A stretch of DNA of 64,000 nt, taken from contig JACRQG010000027.1 in the NCBI GenBank assembly GCA_016222805.1, positions 339,405-403,404 on the forward strand, written 5' to 3'. Source of the DNA: Verrucomicrobiota bacterium. Lineage in GTDB: Bacteria; Verrucomicrobiota; Verrucomicrobiia; Opitutales; Opitutaceae. This document shows positions 27,715 to 37,259 of the stretch, piece after piece. The position numbers and the translations under genes were made by a program. Position 1 is the first letter of the stretch, and every line of letters begins with the position of its first letter. The notes beneath the pieces were generated by a model. It saw only the letters and a program-made list of their open reading frames with translations, searched no databases and had not been told where the DNA came from.

Positions 27715-28950
27715 ATGGCCGCGATTGAGACAGAAGCAGAGGCACCAACCAGGCTCCCCGGAGTCGCCGGGGTGATCGCCCTGGTGTTTCTCCTGGCGGC
27801 TGCGGCAACCGTGCGAGCCGCCACCAGCCCCATCACCAACGGGGTGGAATGGAAGAACGGACGCGCGCAGCTTTGGCCCGACGTGCGGCGGCCGAAAGTG
27901 GAGAGTGTCTTGGTTTATCAGCCGGTCACCGAATGGACCTACTCCCACCACCAGAGCCTCACGTATTTTCGCGGGCGTTTTCATGCGATCTGGTCGAACG
28001 GTCGGAAGGACGAGGATGCTCCCGGTCAACGGGTGCTGTGGGCCACTTCCGCGGACTTTCGGCACTGGTCGGCGCCGCGTCCGCTCGTCGACTCGGTGAG
28101 GGATGCTGCCGGTGTCGAGCGGGTGCTCACCGCCGCCGGGTTTCACGAGCATGGCGGGATGTTGGTGGCGTATTTCGGCAATTACGGTCCGAAGAAGGAG
28201 ACGACGCATCTCCAGGCGGTGACCACGATGGATGGCGAGCGTTGGAGCGCGGTGCGAAACATCGGCCTTCCGGTGAATCCGAACCATGGCCCGCAGCGCA
28301 TCGCCTCCGGGCGGCTGATTCTCTGCGGCAATATCTCGTTTCCCTACACCGACGACCCCAGCGGGCTGGCGGGGTGGAGGATGACGGGCATTTATCCGCC
28401 GGTGCTGGCGGCGACCCTCAAGGATGACCCGATGTCCTTTAAGGAGGTGGCACAGGCGCAGGGCTGGTCGATGGCGCTCTGCGAGGGGTCGTTTTTCCAG
28501 ACCGATGACGGCATCCTGCACCTCCTGCTGCGGAACACCACCCGGGAAGTGAAGACCCGCCACCTGTGGCTGACGGAAAGTCGCGATGACGGCGCCACGT
28601 GGTCGAATCCGATTGAAACGAACTTCAGCGACACGAATGCAAAGTTTCACTTCGGCCGTCTGCCGGACGGGAGGTACTACTACGTCGGTAATCCGGTCGG
28701 ATCGGGACGGATGCCGCTGGTGCTGTCGCTGTCGCGCGACGGTGTTCGTTTCGATCGGCATTTTGTCCTGGGAGAAACCCGGTACCCGCGCCGCCGTGAA
28801 GGAGACGCGAAAGGTGGCGAGTACGGTTACCCACATACCTTGGTGCGCGACGGTTTCCTGCACGTGATCGTCTCGCGGCAGAAGGAAGCCGTGGAGGTCT
28901 TGCGGGTGGCGCTTTCGGAGTTGTCGGATCGGTCAGGGGGGCTGCGATGA
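27715..28950 (+). CDS. BNR/sialidase-fold propeller protein
   Basis: 411 residues. A membrane or signal segment (VAGVIALVFLLAAAATVRAA) lies at about residues 16-36. The mature part is a six-bladed sialidase-type propeller with Asp-box-like turns (VLWATSADFRHWSAPRPLVD, TTMDGERWSA, LTESRDDGATWSNPIETNFS, LSRDGVRFD). No convincing sialidase catalytic triad is seen, so it may be another type of glycosidase or a binding protein. Its stop overlaps the start of the PQQ-propeller gene by 4 bp (ATGA), indicating translational coupling. Confidence 0.75.
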   Translation: MAAIETEAEAPTRLPGVAGVIALVFLLAAAATVRAATSPITNGVEWKNGRAQLWPDVRRPKVESVLVYQPVTEWTYSHHQSLTYFRGRFHAIWSNGRKDEDAPGQRVLWATSADFRHWSAPRPLVDSVRDAAGVERVLTAAGFHEHGGMLVAYFGNYGPKKETTHLQAVTTMDGERWSAVRNIGLPVNPNHGPQRIASGRLILCGNISFPYTDDPSGLAGWRMTGIYPPVLAATLKDDPMSFKEVAQAQGWSMALCEGSFFQTDDGILHLLLRNTTREVKTRHLWLTESRDDGATWSNPIETNFSDTNAKFHFGRLPDGRYYYVGNPVGSGRMPLVLSLSRDGVRFDRHFVLGETRYPRRREGDAKGGEYGYPHTLVRDGFLHVIVSRQKEAVEVLRVALSELSDRSGGLR

Positions 28951-30185
28951 AGACGGGCAATTCTCTGATCGTCCTGGTCTCCGTGGTAGCGTCGGCGGTT
29001 GCGGCCGAGGCGGATTGGCCGTACTGGCGGGGTCCGACCCGCGACGGGCGGGTGGCGGGTTTCCGGGCGCCGGCGGCCTGGCCGGCGACGCTGCAGCGGG
29101 AGTGGCGGACGGTGGTGGGTCTCGGCGATGCGACGCCCGCGCTGGCCGACGGCCGGTTGGTGGCCTTCGGACGCGAGGGCGAAAAGGAAGTGATCTCCTG
29201 TTTGAAGCCGGAAGACGGACGCGTGCTGTGGCGCCACGAGTACCCGGCCGTGGCGGTGACGGGACCGGCGGAGAAGTATCCGGGGCCCCGCAGTTCCCCG
29301 GCCGTGGCGCACGGCCGGGTCATCACGCTTGGAGTGGGGGGAGTCCTGGCGGCCGTGGAGGTGGCGAGCGGCCGTGAAGTGTGGCGCCACGAAGCGCTCA
29401 CCAAGGGCGTGACGCGCTTTTTCACCTCGGTTTCTCCGTTGATCGTGGACGACTGCGCCATCGTGCACCTGGGGGGCAAGGATGCCGGGGTGCTGTTTGC
29501 CGTGGAAATTGCCACGGGGCAGGTGCGCTGGCAGTGGGCCGGGGAAGGGCCCGCGTACGCCTCTCCCGCCGTGGGGACGCTGGGTGGCGTGCGGCAGGTG
29601 ATCCTGCAGACCGAGAGCACGCTCACGGGGATCGCAGTGGCCGACGGCCGGCGCTTGTGGCAGGTTCCGACCGCGCCCCGTTCGGGCTACTGGAACTCGG
29701 CCACGCCGGTAGTCGATGGGTCCGTCGTGTACTACAGCGGCCAGGGCACGGGTACGCGGGCCGTGCAGATCGAGCGAGGAGGCGACGGCCTGCAGGCGCG
29801 CGAGATCTGGCACAATCCGGACGTCGGCACCGTCTACAACACCCCGGTTCTGCGCGACGGGTTTCTCTTTGGTCTTTCGCCGCGGGGCCAGTTCTTCTGC
29901 CTGGAGGCGGCGACGGGAGCCACCCGCTGGCTGGTGAACGAGCGCGTGAGCAACTTTGGGGCGATCGTCGATGCGGGGGCGGTGCTGGTGGCCTTGCCGG
30001 AGAAGACCGGACTGGTGTTCTTCCGGCCTACCGCGGAGAAGTTCGACGAAGTGGCGCGTCACCGGGTATCCGATACGCCGGTGTATGCCCATCCCGTGAT
30101 CGCCGGGGATGCGATCTTCATCCGCGACCGCGACAGTGTGGCCCGCTGGCGGCTGAGTGCCGGCGAGGCCGGGGAGCGGAAGTGA
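28947..30185 (+). CDS. PQQ-like beta-propeller protein
   Basis: 412 residues with a signal peptide (SLIVLVSVVASAVAAEA). After DWPYWRGPTRDGRVAGF, the usual opening of this family, repeated blades occur with the W-motif A/G-x-D/E-x-x-T/S-G-x-x-x-W (AVEVASGREVWRHE, AVEIATGQVRWQW, CLEAATGATRWLVNE). This is the PQQ_2 fold of BamB/dehydrogenase-like proteins. Residues for binding PQQ or metal are not seen, so it is probably a binding or scaffold protein. ATG 28947 overlaps the preceding stop codon. Such proteins are very frequent in Verrucomicrobiota and Planctomycetota. Confidence 0.85.
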   Translation: MKTGNSLIVLVSVVASAVAAEADWPYWRGPTRDGRVAGFRAPAAWPATLQREWRTVVGLGDATPALADGRLVAFGREGEKEVISCLKPEDGRVLWRHEYPAVAVTGPAEKYPGPRSSPAVAHGRVITLGVGGVLAAVEVASGREVWRHEALTKGVTRFFTSVSPLIVDDCAIVHLGGKDAGVLFAVEIATGQVRWQWAGEGPAYASPAVGTLGGVRQVILQTESTLTGIAVADGRRLWQVPTAPRSGYWNSATPVVDGSVVYYSGQGTGTRAVQIERGGDGLQAREIWHNPDVGTVYNTPVLRDGFLFGLSPRGQFFCLEAATGATRWLVNERVSNFGAIVDAGAVLVALPEKTGLVFFRPTAEKFDEVARHRVSDTPVYAHPVIAGDAIFIRDRDSVARWRLSAGEAGERK

Positions 30186-30231
30186 CGCTTTCGCCTCCGG
30201 CTCCAGCGCGACTGGAGACGCAGAGAAAGCG
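30186..30231. terminator. Nested hairpin, probable bidirectional terminator
   Basis: In the 48-bp spacer between convergent genes, an outer stem CGCTTTC/GAAAGCG (7 bp) encloses an inner stem CTCCAG/CTGGAG with loop CGCGA. It fills the spacer nearly completely, and its symmetry fits termination from both sides. Confidence 0.6.
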
Positions 30232-30233
30232 CC

Positions 30234-31352
30234 TTACCGGGTCGGCTCTTCGGCCACCCCAGCACGGTCGGGAAACAGCTCCCGCAGGCCCGCGGTGGTG
30301 GCGGCACAGACGCCCCGCTCCGTGATCAACCCGGTCACGAGGCGAGCCGGAGTGACGTCGAAGGCCGGATTGGCGGCCGGGCTGCCGTCGGGCAGCAGGG
30401 CGATCGTGGCGACCGAGCCGTCGGGCAGACGTCCGGCAAGGTGCGAGAGTTCCCGGGCCGAACGCTCCTCAATCGGAATCCGGCGGAGCCCGTCGCCGAT
30501 CGACCAGTCGATGCTGGGCGAAGGAGCCGCGACGTAGAACGGCACGCCATTGTCGCGGGCGGCGAGGGCCTTCAGGTACGTGCCGATCTTGTTGCAGACG
30601 TCGCCCGTGGCGGTGGTGCGGTCGGTGCCCACGATCACCAGGTCGACCTGGCCGCGCTGCATCAGGTGTCCGCCGGCGTTGTCGGCGATGACGGTGTGAG
30701 GCACGCCGTGGTGGAGGAGTTCCCAGGCGGTGAGACTGGCGCCTTGGTTGCGGGGCCGGGTTTCGTCGACCCAGACATGAATGGGAACACCGGCGTCGTA
30801 CGCGGCGTAGATCGGGGCCGTGGCCGTGCCGACGTCGACGGTGGCCAGCCAACCGGCATTGCAGTGGGTGAGGATCTGCACCGGATGCCCCGCGGGCTTG
30901 CGGGCGGCCAGGGCGCAAATCAGCGGGAGGCCGGCAGCGGCGATGCCGCGGTTGAGGGCGACATCCTCGTCGCAAACCTCAACGGCCAACTGCCGGGCCG
31001 CAGCGGCGCGCTCGCCGGCTCGCAGTGGCTGGAGGCGGGCGCGCGCGCGGTCGAGGGCCCAGCGGAGATTCACCGCGGTCGGTCGCGTCGCCAGCAGGCT
31101 GGCATGTGCCTGGGCCAGGCTCTCGTCGGACGGATCCGCGCGCACGGCGAGCCAGATCCCCCAGGCGGCGGTGGCGCCAATCAAGGGGGCGCCGCGCACC
31201 AGCATGTCGCGGATAGCCCGGGCGGCGTCGTCGAGGGTCGCGAGACGGACGGTGACCAGCGCGTGCGGCAGCCGCGTCTGGTCGATGATCTCGACCGCCT
31301 GGCCGTCGGTGGACGGCCAGATGGTGCGATACGGCCGGCCGGCGACTTTCAC
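30234..31352 (-). CDS. mtnA: S-methyl-5-thioribose-1-phosphate isomerase
   Basis: 372 residues. It converts 5-methylthioribose-1-phosphate to methylthioribulose-1-phosphate in the methionine salvage pathway, in the cytoplasm. Signature segments are [21 protein letters not shown] with the catalytic Cys164, and [19 protein letters not shown] with Asp244; length matches the family. The GTG start overlaps the stop of the upstream GDSL hydrolase gene by 4 bp (GTGA), so translation is coupled. No other methionine-salvage gene is in the window. Its placement at the end of an ECF-sigma operon is unusual. Confidence 0.95.
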   Translation of the reverse strand: MKVAGRPYRTIWPSTDGQAVEIIDQTRLPHALVTVRLATLDDAARAIRDMLVRGAPLIGATAAWGIWLAVRADPSDESLAQAHASLLATRPTAVNLRWALDRARARLQPLRAGERAAAARQLAVEVCDEDVALNRGIAAAGLPLICALAARKPAGHPVQILTHCNAGWLATVDVGTATAPIYAAYDAGVPIHVWVDETRPRNQGASLTAWELLHHGVPHTVIADNAGGHLMQRGQVDLVIVGTDRTTATGDVCNKIGTYLKALAARDNGVPFYVAAPSPSIDWSIGDGLRRIPIEERSARELSHLAGRLPDGSVATIALLPDGSPAANPAFDVTPARLVTGLITERGVCAATTAGLRELFPDRAGVAEEPTR

Positions 31353-32494
31353 CGCAACAACGCCGCCCGCAGGACCGGTTCCATCACGTCGGCCTGACGC
31401 ATGAACCCGAGGTCGCTGGCGTGCGAGGCGTCGGTGGCGCCCTCGGTATCGGTGCCGTAGAGCGCATCGCCCGGGATATAGTGCAGGCGTTTCACACCCT
31501 CCTTCTGCAGGGTGGCGTAGGCCTCGCGGAGTGCGGCGTGGTTGTCGTCATGGTGCTTGGCGCGCGAAGGCAAGATCCAGTCGTTGGTGTTGCGGCGGTC
31601 TTCGACGAGGACGATCGGGGTGTCGGGCTTGGCGGCGCGGATCTGTTTCACGAGCGGCACGCAGCGTTCGCGGACGGCGGTGGCGTTCATGTTGGGCAGG
31701 CAGTCGATCACATAGACGGCGGCGTCCACCTTGATGAGCAGGTCGCCCACGGCGGGATCCATGCGGCCGTTGCCGGAGAAACCGAGGTTGACGACGGGGC
31801 GATCGAAACGCCGGCCGAGGATGGCCGTGTGCACCATGCCGGGACGGGAGGCGCAGGCACCGTGGGTGATCGACGTCCCGTAGAAGACGATGGGTTTGGC
31901 GCGCGGGGCGAGGCCCTCGAACTTGGCGCCGCGGGCGACGCCGATCTTCAGAAATTCGACGCCGTTGTAGAGGGGGAGGTAGGCTGCGTACTCGCGGAAG
32001 CCTGGGGCGAGGTCCTTGATGATCTCGGCGCGCACCTCCTGCTTGTCCGGCTTGGTGACCTGCACCCAGCGCCACTGGCCGGCGGCATTGCGGGCGTAGA
32101 GGTCGATGCCGCTGACGCCGGTGGCGGGCATGTGCGGCATGCCGAGGCGATCCTTGGCGAGCTTGTAGTGCACGTGAATCGCCGTGGCATCGGTCTTGAA
32201 GCGGACCATCATGCCCGCGCTGTCGCGGCTGAGATTCCAGACGGCGGAGGTGACGGTTTTCTGCGCTTCGGCGGGGAAACGGTCGAACCAGCGCAGGCGC
32301 TCCATACCGGTCCATTCGCGGCCCTCGACGCCCCAGGCCTGGACATCATGCCAGTCGAGATCCGCCGCCGCGGCCTGGTTCACGCCCATCGCCGGATCGA
32401 GCTTGGAGATATCGGCGGACTTGGCCTTCGGCTGGGCAGCGAGGGCCAGGCTGGCGCAGGACAGGAACAGAATGAGGCTGGGGGCGAGGTTCAT
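31349..32494 (-). CDS. Secreted SGNH/GDSL hydrolase
   Basis: 381 residues with a signal peptide ([15 protein letters not shown]). An N-terminal beta-sandwich domain (about 60-200; WDVQ-like start, [20 protein letters not shown]) precedes the SGNH core with nucleophile Ser in [12 protein letters not shown], the Gly/Asn block in [11 protein letters not shown], and DASHASDLG carrying Asp and His. The pair matches the two-domain GDSL_3-type family of carbohydrate esterases. It probably deacetylates a polysaccharide or related ligand in the periplasm. It is translationally coupled to mtnA. Confidence 0.88.
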   Translation of the reverse strand: MNLAPSLILFLSCASLALAAQPKAKSADISKLDPAMGVNQAAAADLDWHDVQAWGVEGREWTGMERLRWFDRFPAEAQKTVTSAVWNLSRDSAGMMVRFKTDATAIHVHYKLAKDRLGMPHMPATGVSGIDLYARNAAGQWRWVQVTKPDKQEVRAEIIKDLAPGFREYAAYLPLYNGVEFLKIGVARGAKFEGLAPRAKPIVFYGTSITHGACASRPGMVHTAILGRRFDRPVVNLGFSGNGRMDPAVGDLLIKVDAAVYVIDCLPNMNATAVRERCVPLVKQIRAAKPDTPIVLVEDRRNTNDWILPSRAKHHDDNHAALREAYATLQKEGVKRLHYIPGDALYGTDTEGATDASHASDLGFMRQADVMEPVLRAALLR

Positions 32495-32601
32495 GCGTCC
32501 ATTGAATTCGGGACCGGGACCGGCCCGCAAGGCGTGAAATGAACGGGGAGAATGGACCTGCCTGGCCGGCGGGTGGCAGGAAGGGCCGGGGACGAGACGG
32601 C

Positions 32602-34002
32602 TTATTCCAGCAGCTTGCGGAACACCGCGGGATCCCAGGCGCGGCTCAGGACGGTATCCGCGGTGCCGCGGCGCAGGACGAGTTCGAACGGGGCGCCGGG
32701 TTGGGACTGACGGAGGAAGGTGAATTCGCCGGGGGCGCGCCAGGCGGGCATGGGGTAGTTTTCACCGGCGTCGCTGCCCTTGTGGCGCTCCAGTTTTGGG
32801 GTGATCGACTCCACCATGCTGGTGGCCAGGGTGTGCAGCCAGACGGCGCCGTTCTCGTCGGCAATGAGTACCTGCTTCTCGTCGGGACTAACGACGAACG
32901 CCGAGAGGGTTTTCGGCAGCTGGCTGAGGGCAGCCGTGTCGATCAAGCCGCGGGGGGAACCCTTGGCGGCACGGTCCAGCACGTAGAGCTGTTCGTGAGG
33001 AGGTTCGTCATTGATCCCGGCCGGAAGGCAGAACGGCGCGGCGTTGAAGACCACGCGACCGTCGCGGAGGCAGTGCACCTTGTTGCCGGGAGAGAAGATC
33101 AGGCCGGCCAAGTCGACGGACTCGGCGGCTGGACGGATCTGGCCGTCGGACCCCAGGATGGTCCGCTCGACGAGTGTGCCCAGTCGGAGGTCAAATTCGG
33201 GGCTCCCGGCGCCCGAGCCCTTGAAAAAGACGAGGGAACGTCCGTCCGGAGTCCAGTCGGGGGCGGCCGTGCTCTGGGTGGCGACCACCGTCGCGGACTG
33301 CGACCCATCGGTCGGGACCACAAGCAGTCGGATGCCGTTGTCGGGGTGGGGGCTCAGTTCGGTGGCGGTGGCGAGTGCGACGACCCGTCCGTCGGGGGTG
33401 GCGCGCAGAAACTGGATCGCCGGCAGGCCGAGGTGCAGTGGAGTGCCGAGCACGAGGGTGTCACCGTTGAGTCGTCCGACGATCAGTTCGTGGAGATCGA
33501 GCGGCTTGCCTTCTTCCTCGGATTTCCAGTCCGGGCCGAGCTTGGCCCGGAGGCCGGCGAGGTGTGCAGGTTGTTCGCGGAGGTAGCCCAGGATACCGGC
33601 GAGATCCTCCCCGACTTCCTCGCTGGCGCGCTTGTCGAATTCCTTTCGCGGCAGGTCCTTCAGGCGTTTCCACACGTCCTCGGCCTTGGAGGCGAGGGCC
33701 CGGGAGCGTTCCGGGCCGAGTGCGGCCGACATCTCGGCAAAGTTTCGCACCGGCCGGGTGCGGGCAAGAAGGAGGCTGCGGGAGTCGGGCAGCCAGGCGG
33801 CCCGGTACACTCCCGGAACGAGCAAGGGAGTGAGGCGGCCGTCGGCATCGGTGAGGTGGAGACCGGCGGAGGTGACAACGGCCGCACGTCGGCCATCGGG
33901 CGACCAGGCGAGGCGGTCTTTCAGGCAGCCGGCGACGAGGAGAACGGAGATCGCGGGAAGGCCCAGACGGATCCAAGAAGTGCGAGGAAGGGACGATTTC
34001 AT
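32602..34002 (-). CDS. TolB/WD40-like beta-propeller lipoprotein
   Basis: 466 residues with a lipoprotein signal and lipobox LLVAGC (Cys26). Repeated propeller motifs include LAWSPDGRRAAVVTSAGLHL, LRATPDGRVVALATATE, DWTPDGRSLVFFKGSG and FVVSPDEKQVLIADENG. An inserted, charged helical region at about 90-160 (KAEDVWKRLKDLPRKEFDKR) interrupts the blades. The function is unknown; such proteins bind other envelope proteins. It lies 44 bp downstream of the anti-sigma gene and is probably in the sigma operon. Confidence 0.75.
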   Translation of the reverse strand: MKSSLPRTSWIRLGLPAISVLLVAGCLKDRLAWSPDGRRAAVVTSAGLHLTDADGRLTPLLVPGVYRAAWLPDSRSLLLARTRPVRNFAEMSAALGPERSRALASKAEDVWKRLKDLPRKEFDKRASEEVGEDLAGILGYLREQPAHLAGLRAKLGPDWKSEEEGKPLDLHELIVGRLNGDTLVLGTPLHLGLPAIQFLRATPDGRVVALATATELSPHPDNGIRLLVVPTDGSQSATVVATQSTAAPDWTPDGRSLVFFKGSGAGSPEFDLRLGTLVERTILGSDGQIRPAAESVDLAGLIFSPGNKVHCLRDGRVVFNAAPFCLPAGINDEPPHEQLYVLDRAAKGSPRGLIDTAALSQLPKTLSAFVVSPDEKQVLIADENGAVWLHTLATSMVESITPKLERHKGSDAGENYPMPAWRAPGEFTFLRQSQPGAPFELVLRRGTADTVLSRAWDPAVFRKLLE

Positions 34003-34046
34003 GGGCGGGAGGGAGGCGGGCGGTTCAGGGACACCCGGTTTGGGGT

Positions 34047-34526
34047 TTACCGCAGCGGCGGACGGACGCCGGTGGGATCGGAGAAGGTGGCCCCGCGGCG
34101 ATGATTGCCGGCGAGGCGGGTGATCGACCAGAAGGTGGAACGCGGCTCCTCGGGCGCCGGCGTGTAGCTGGCAAGGGGACTCACGGTGAGCGGCGGGGGA
34201 GGTGAAGGGGGACGCACGAACCAGCCGAGCCCGAGGCCGATGGCCAGGGAAGCGGCCAGCCGGTAGAATTCGCTGCGCTGGCGCGAGGCGGAATCGAGGG
34301 CTTGCAGCTGCCGCAGGCGCTGGACGTCGAGCGGGCGGGGCGTGGCGGGCAGACTGGGCGATGGGCTGGCCACGCGGGCGAGGTGCATGGTCTCGGCGAG
34401 TTCCGCGGCGCGCCGGGCTGCGGCGGCGTCCCGAGCCAGGTGCTCCTCCAGCAGGGCGACGACCGCGGGGGGGAGCTCGCCGAGCGCGCGATCGAGGAGG
34501 AGGGATTCGAGTTGGTCGGAGGTCAT
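34047..34526 (-). CDS. Probable anti-sigma factor
   Basis: 159 residues. The N-terminal helical region (LLLDRALGELPPAVVALLEE ... AAARRAAELAETMHLARVA) resembles the sigma-binding part of ECF anti-sigma factors but lacks the zinc-binding His-Cys-Cys set. One membrane helix follows at about 91-106 (LAASLAIGLGLGWFV) and a short proline-rich periplasmic tail. The identification rests mostly on position: it directly follows an ECF sigma gene on the same strand (83 bp). The spacer between them contains degenerate 7-bp repeats. Confidence 0.6.
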   Translation of the reverse strand: MTSDQLESLLLDRALGELPPAVVALLEEHLARDAAAARRAAELAETMHLARVASPSPSLPATPRPLDVQRLRQLQALDSASRQRSEFYRLAASLAIGLGLGWFVRPPSPPPPLTVSPLASYTPAPEEPRSTFWSITRLAGNHRRGATFSDPTGVRPPLR

Positions 34527-34561
34527 GGCAATCAGTATCCGGTAATCAGGGATCAGCAGTC
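34527..34561. repeat. Degenerate 7-bp tandem repeat (site A)
   Basis: Five consecutive 7-mers of the form RGTRATC (for example GGTAATC) fill the spacer between anti-sigma and sigma genes, beginning at the base after the anti-sigma start codon. The same unit recurs at 38231, 41269 and 41408. Confidence 0.6.
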
Positions 34562-34609
34562 TGTGGGCGGGAGCAGAGGTCGGGTGCCGCGGGCGGAGAT
34601 GCCCTCTGG

Positions 34610-35095
34610 TCAGAGCGGGCCGGGTGGGTGGAGCGATTCGCGCAGGTGGGCGACCGCATGGTGGAGCCGGGAGCGCACCGTGCCGATCGGCACGGCGAGA
34701 ATCTCGGCGATCTCCTCGTAGGAGAGTTCGTGGTGCAGCTTGAGTTCCAGCGCTTCGCGGTGGAGGTCAGGCAGGGCGGCGATGGCGGCTCGCATCACCT
34801 CGAGGCGCTCGTCCGTCGGAGGAGCCTCCGGGGCTGGGAGTTCCGCGGGCAGCTCGGTGGTCGGGCGATGGGACCGGAGGGCGTCGAGGCCGACATGCCG
34901 GGCAATGCCGAAGAGGTAGGCGCGGGGCGAGGCGCAGGCGGCCAGCCGGGCGAAGCCGCGGAAGGCCCGGACGAACACATCCTGCACGAGATCCTCCGCG
35001 GTGGAGCGAAGGGAAGGTCGCCGGCGAAAGTACGCGAGGAGGTCGGGAGCGATCTCGCGATAAAGCTGTTCGAGTTGGGGGATGGCGTCCGGCAT
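34610..35095 (-). CDS. ECF RNA polymerase sigma factor
   Basis: 161 residues. Region 2 (LRSTAEDLVQDVFVRAFRGF) and region 4 (ELSYEEIAEILAVPIGTVRS, then RLHHAVAHLR) are typical of ECF sigma factors of the RpoE group. It heads an apparent five-gene minus-strand operon: sigma, membrane anti-sigma, propeller lipoprotein, GDSL hydrolase, mtnA. That suggests an envelope-stress or surface-remodelling response. ATG 35095 is used; an in-frame TTG at 35113 would add six residues. Confidence 0.92.
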   Translation of the reverse strand: MPDAIPQLEQLYREIAPDLLAYFRRRPSLRSTAEDLVQDVFVRAFRGFARLAACASPRAYLFGIARHVGLDALRSHRPTTELPAELPAPEAPPTDERLEVMRAAIAALPDLHREALELKLHHELSYEEIAEILAVPIGTVRSRLHHAVAHLRESLHPPGPL

Positions 35096-35355
35096 GGGGT
35101 CGAAGCCTGCCAAGAGGCGGGAGTCTACCTGATGCGTCGGTCGAAGGCGCGAAAAAGTTCACGCCCGGGCCACGAAGTTCGCGGAAAGGGTCGGAAAGCC
35201 AGACTTGGTCGCGCCCCGAGAGAACCGCCGGGAGGAGGAATCCGCGCCTGGGGCGAGGCGATGGCGTGGTCGCCTGCCCCTTGCCGGCAGACGGCGCTCC
35301 AACTCGGCTCCGTCAGGCCGGCCGTCGACACGCAACGGGCCTGCCCGAGGTCCGC

Positions 35356-37029
35356 TCAGACAAGATCCCGGTAGTGCGGGACGAACATGCGCGCGGCGAT
35401 GTCGGCCTCGACGTTGGCGGGTCGCTCGCGCTGGGCGAGGCCGGTGGCGTAGGCTTCCTCCGCGACTGCCGTGGCGATGGTCAGCGAGACGCTGCGAATC
35501 TTGTTGAACGCGGGGTAGAGCCGGCCGACGGCGATGTCCTCCGCGCTGACCAGCGAGGCAAGGGTTCGGGCGGCGGTCAGGAACATGCTGTCGGTGACCT
35601 GACGCGACTCCGCCGCGAGGACGCCGAGGCCGACGCCCGGGAAGATGTAGACATTGTTGCCCTGGCCGGGGACGTGGGTGCGGCCATTGAGGGTGACGGG
35701 CGGGAACGGGCTGCCGCTGGCGAAGATCGCGCGGCCGCCGGTCCCGGTGTAAGCGTCCTCCGCGGTGCATTCGGCCTTCGAGGTCGGGTTCGAAAGCGCG
35801 AAGATGACCGGTCGCTCGTTGAGCTCTCCCATCCGCGCGATGATCTCGCGAGTGAAGGTGCGCGGGACGCCGGAGGCGCCGATCAATGCGGTCGGCCGGA
35901 CGGCTTCCAGCGCTTCGCTCAGGGTGGGGAGATAGGGATGATCGTGCGCAAAGGGCTCCTTGTGGTGCGGGAGTTTGCCCGGACGGTTGCGGACGAGCAG
36001 GCCGTTGCTGTCGACGAACCAGCAGCGCGAGCGGGCCTCGGCCACGGAGAGCCCTTCCGCGCAGGCGGCGGTGACAAAGAGAGAGGCGATTCCGGTCGAC
36101 GCCTCGCCGGCGCCGAGGAAGAGGAGCTTCTGGTCGCGCAGGCGGGCACCGGTGATGCGGAGGCTGGCGATGACGCCGGCGAGGGCAACGGCCGCCGTGC
36201 CCTGGATGTCGTCGTTGAAGCTGGCCAGCTTGTCCTGGTACTCGCCCAGGAGGCGGAAGGCGTTGGTGTTGCCGAAGTCCTCCCACTGCAGCAGGGCCTT
36301 CGGGTAGTGGGCCTTCACGGCGGCGACGAACTCGGCGATGAAGTCGTCGTACTCGGCGCCCCGAACGCGCTTCTGCTTCAGGCCGATGTAGAACTCGTCG
36401 TCATGGAGCGAGAGGTTGTCGGTGCCGACGTCGAGGGTGATAGGCAGGCAGTAATACGGGTGGACGCCGGCGCAGGCGGTGTAGAGGGAAAGCTTGCCGA
36501 CGGGAATGCCCATGCCGAGGGCGCCGAGATCGCCGAGGCCGAGGATGCGCTCGCCGTCGGTCACCACGATCATGCGCACGTCGGTGTGCGGCCAGTTGCT
36601 CATGACCTCGGCGATGTGACCGCGGTCGCGGATGCTGATGAAAAGGCCGCGCGGCTGGGCGAAGTTGGCGCCGTATTCGAGGCAGGCCTGGCCGACCGTC
36701 GGCGTGTAGATGATCGGCACCGTTTCCTCGATATGTTCCTCGACGATCTTGTAGAACAAGGTCTCGTTCCGGTTTTGGAGGGCGGAAAGGAAGATGTACT
36801 TTTCGAGCGGATCGGATTTCCGGCGGAAGTTCCCCATCACGCGCTTGGCCTGCTCCTGGAGCGAAAATACCCGCGGTGGGAGCAGCCCCCGCAATCCAAG
36901 GACTTCACGTTCCGTTTCGGAGAACGCGGTTCCCTTGTTCAGAAGCGGAGTGGCGAGCAGCGCCGTACCGCGGGGAAACATCGGGCCTCCGTGGGCCTGG
37001 AGGCCGCCGTCTTTCGGTGGATTGCGCAT
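35356..37029 (-). CDS. maeA: NAD-dependent malic enzyme
   Basis: 557 residues, the usual length. It decarboxylates malate to pyruvate with NAD reduction. Family landmarks are IIYTPTVGQACLEYG, SIRDRGHI, VVTDGERILGLGDLGALGMG, FNDDIQGTAAVALAG (metal and cofactor) and LFLGAGEASTGIASL (Rossmann). The order and length match the SfcA/eukaryotic-type NAD enzyme rather than the shorter MaeB. About 226 bp separate it from sucD on the same strand. Together with sucCD it gives a small central-carbon cluster. The upstream spacer shows no clear promoter. Confidence 0.96.
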   Translation of the reverse strand: MRNPPKDGGLQAHGGPMFPRGTALLATPLLNKGTAFSETEREVLGLRGLLPPRVFSLQEQAKRVMGNFRRKSDPLEKYIFLSALQNRNETLFYKIVEEHIEETVPIIYTPTVGQACLEYGANFAQPRGLFISIRDRGHIAEVMSNWPHTDVRMIVVTDGERILGLGDLGALGMGIPVGKLSLYTACAGVHPYYCLPITLDVGTDNLSLHDDEFYIGLKQKRVRGAEYDDFIAEFVAAVKAHYPKALLQWEDFGNTNAFRLLGEYQDKLASFNDDIQGTAAVALAGVIASLRITGARLRDQKLLFLGAGEASTGIASLFVTAACAEGLSVAEARSRCWFVDSNGLLVRNRPGKLPHHKEPFAHDHPYLPTLSEALEAVRPTALIGASGVPRTFTREIIARMGELNERPVIFALSNPTSKAECTAEDAYTGTGGRAIFASGSPFPPVTLNGRTHVPGQGNNVYIFPGVGLGVLAAESRQVTDSMFLTAARTLASLVSAEDIAVGRLYPAFNKIRSVSLTIATAVAEEAYATGLAQRERPANVEADIAARMFVPHYRDLV

Positions 37030-37235
37030 ATCGGGTCAGCATGACGGACCGCGCGGAAAGGTGGCTCAGCACTTTTTGCCAATAGCTGTGCAATGCCTGA
37101 GGTTCGATGTCGGGGCGGGACGAAAACCCCAACCGGTGAAAACGCAGAACGCGAATGCCCGAGAACCAGCCCGCCCTCTCATCGGGGGCGGCTCCAGTTT
37201 CGATCTGACCTGCCGGGAAGGTCCACGTGGAGCAA

Positions 37236-37259
37236 CCCGGCGCGATGGCGCCGGGCTAC
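37236..37259 (-). repeat. REP-like hairpin with GTAG flank at the sucD stop codon
   Basis: On the minus strand GTAG is followed by stem CCCGGCGC, loop CATC, and stem GCGCCGGG. The TAG of GTAG (37258-37256) is the stop codon of sucD, so the element is fused to the end of the gene and may also act as its transcript-end hairpin. The GTAG-plus-hairpin layout is that of REP elements used by RAYT transposases. Confidence 0.6.

Noticed and set aside
30186-30231. Possible tRNA-like or attachment-site structure in the mtnA spacer
   Set aside because: The nested stems lack the cloverleaf arrangement and conserved T-loop; a terminator is enough to explain them.
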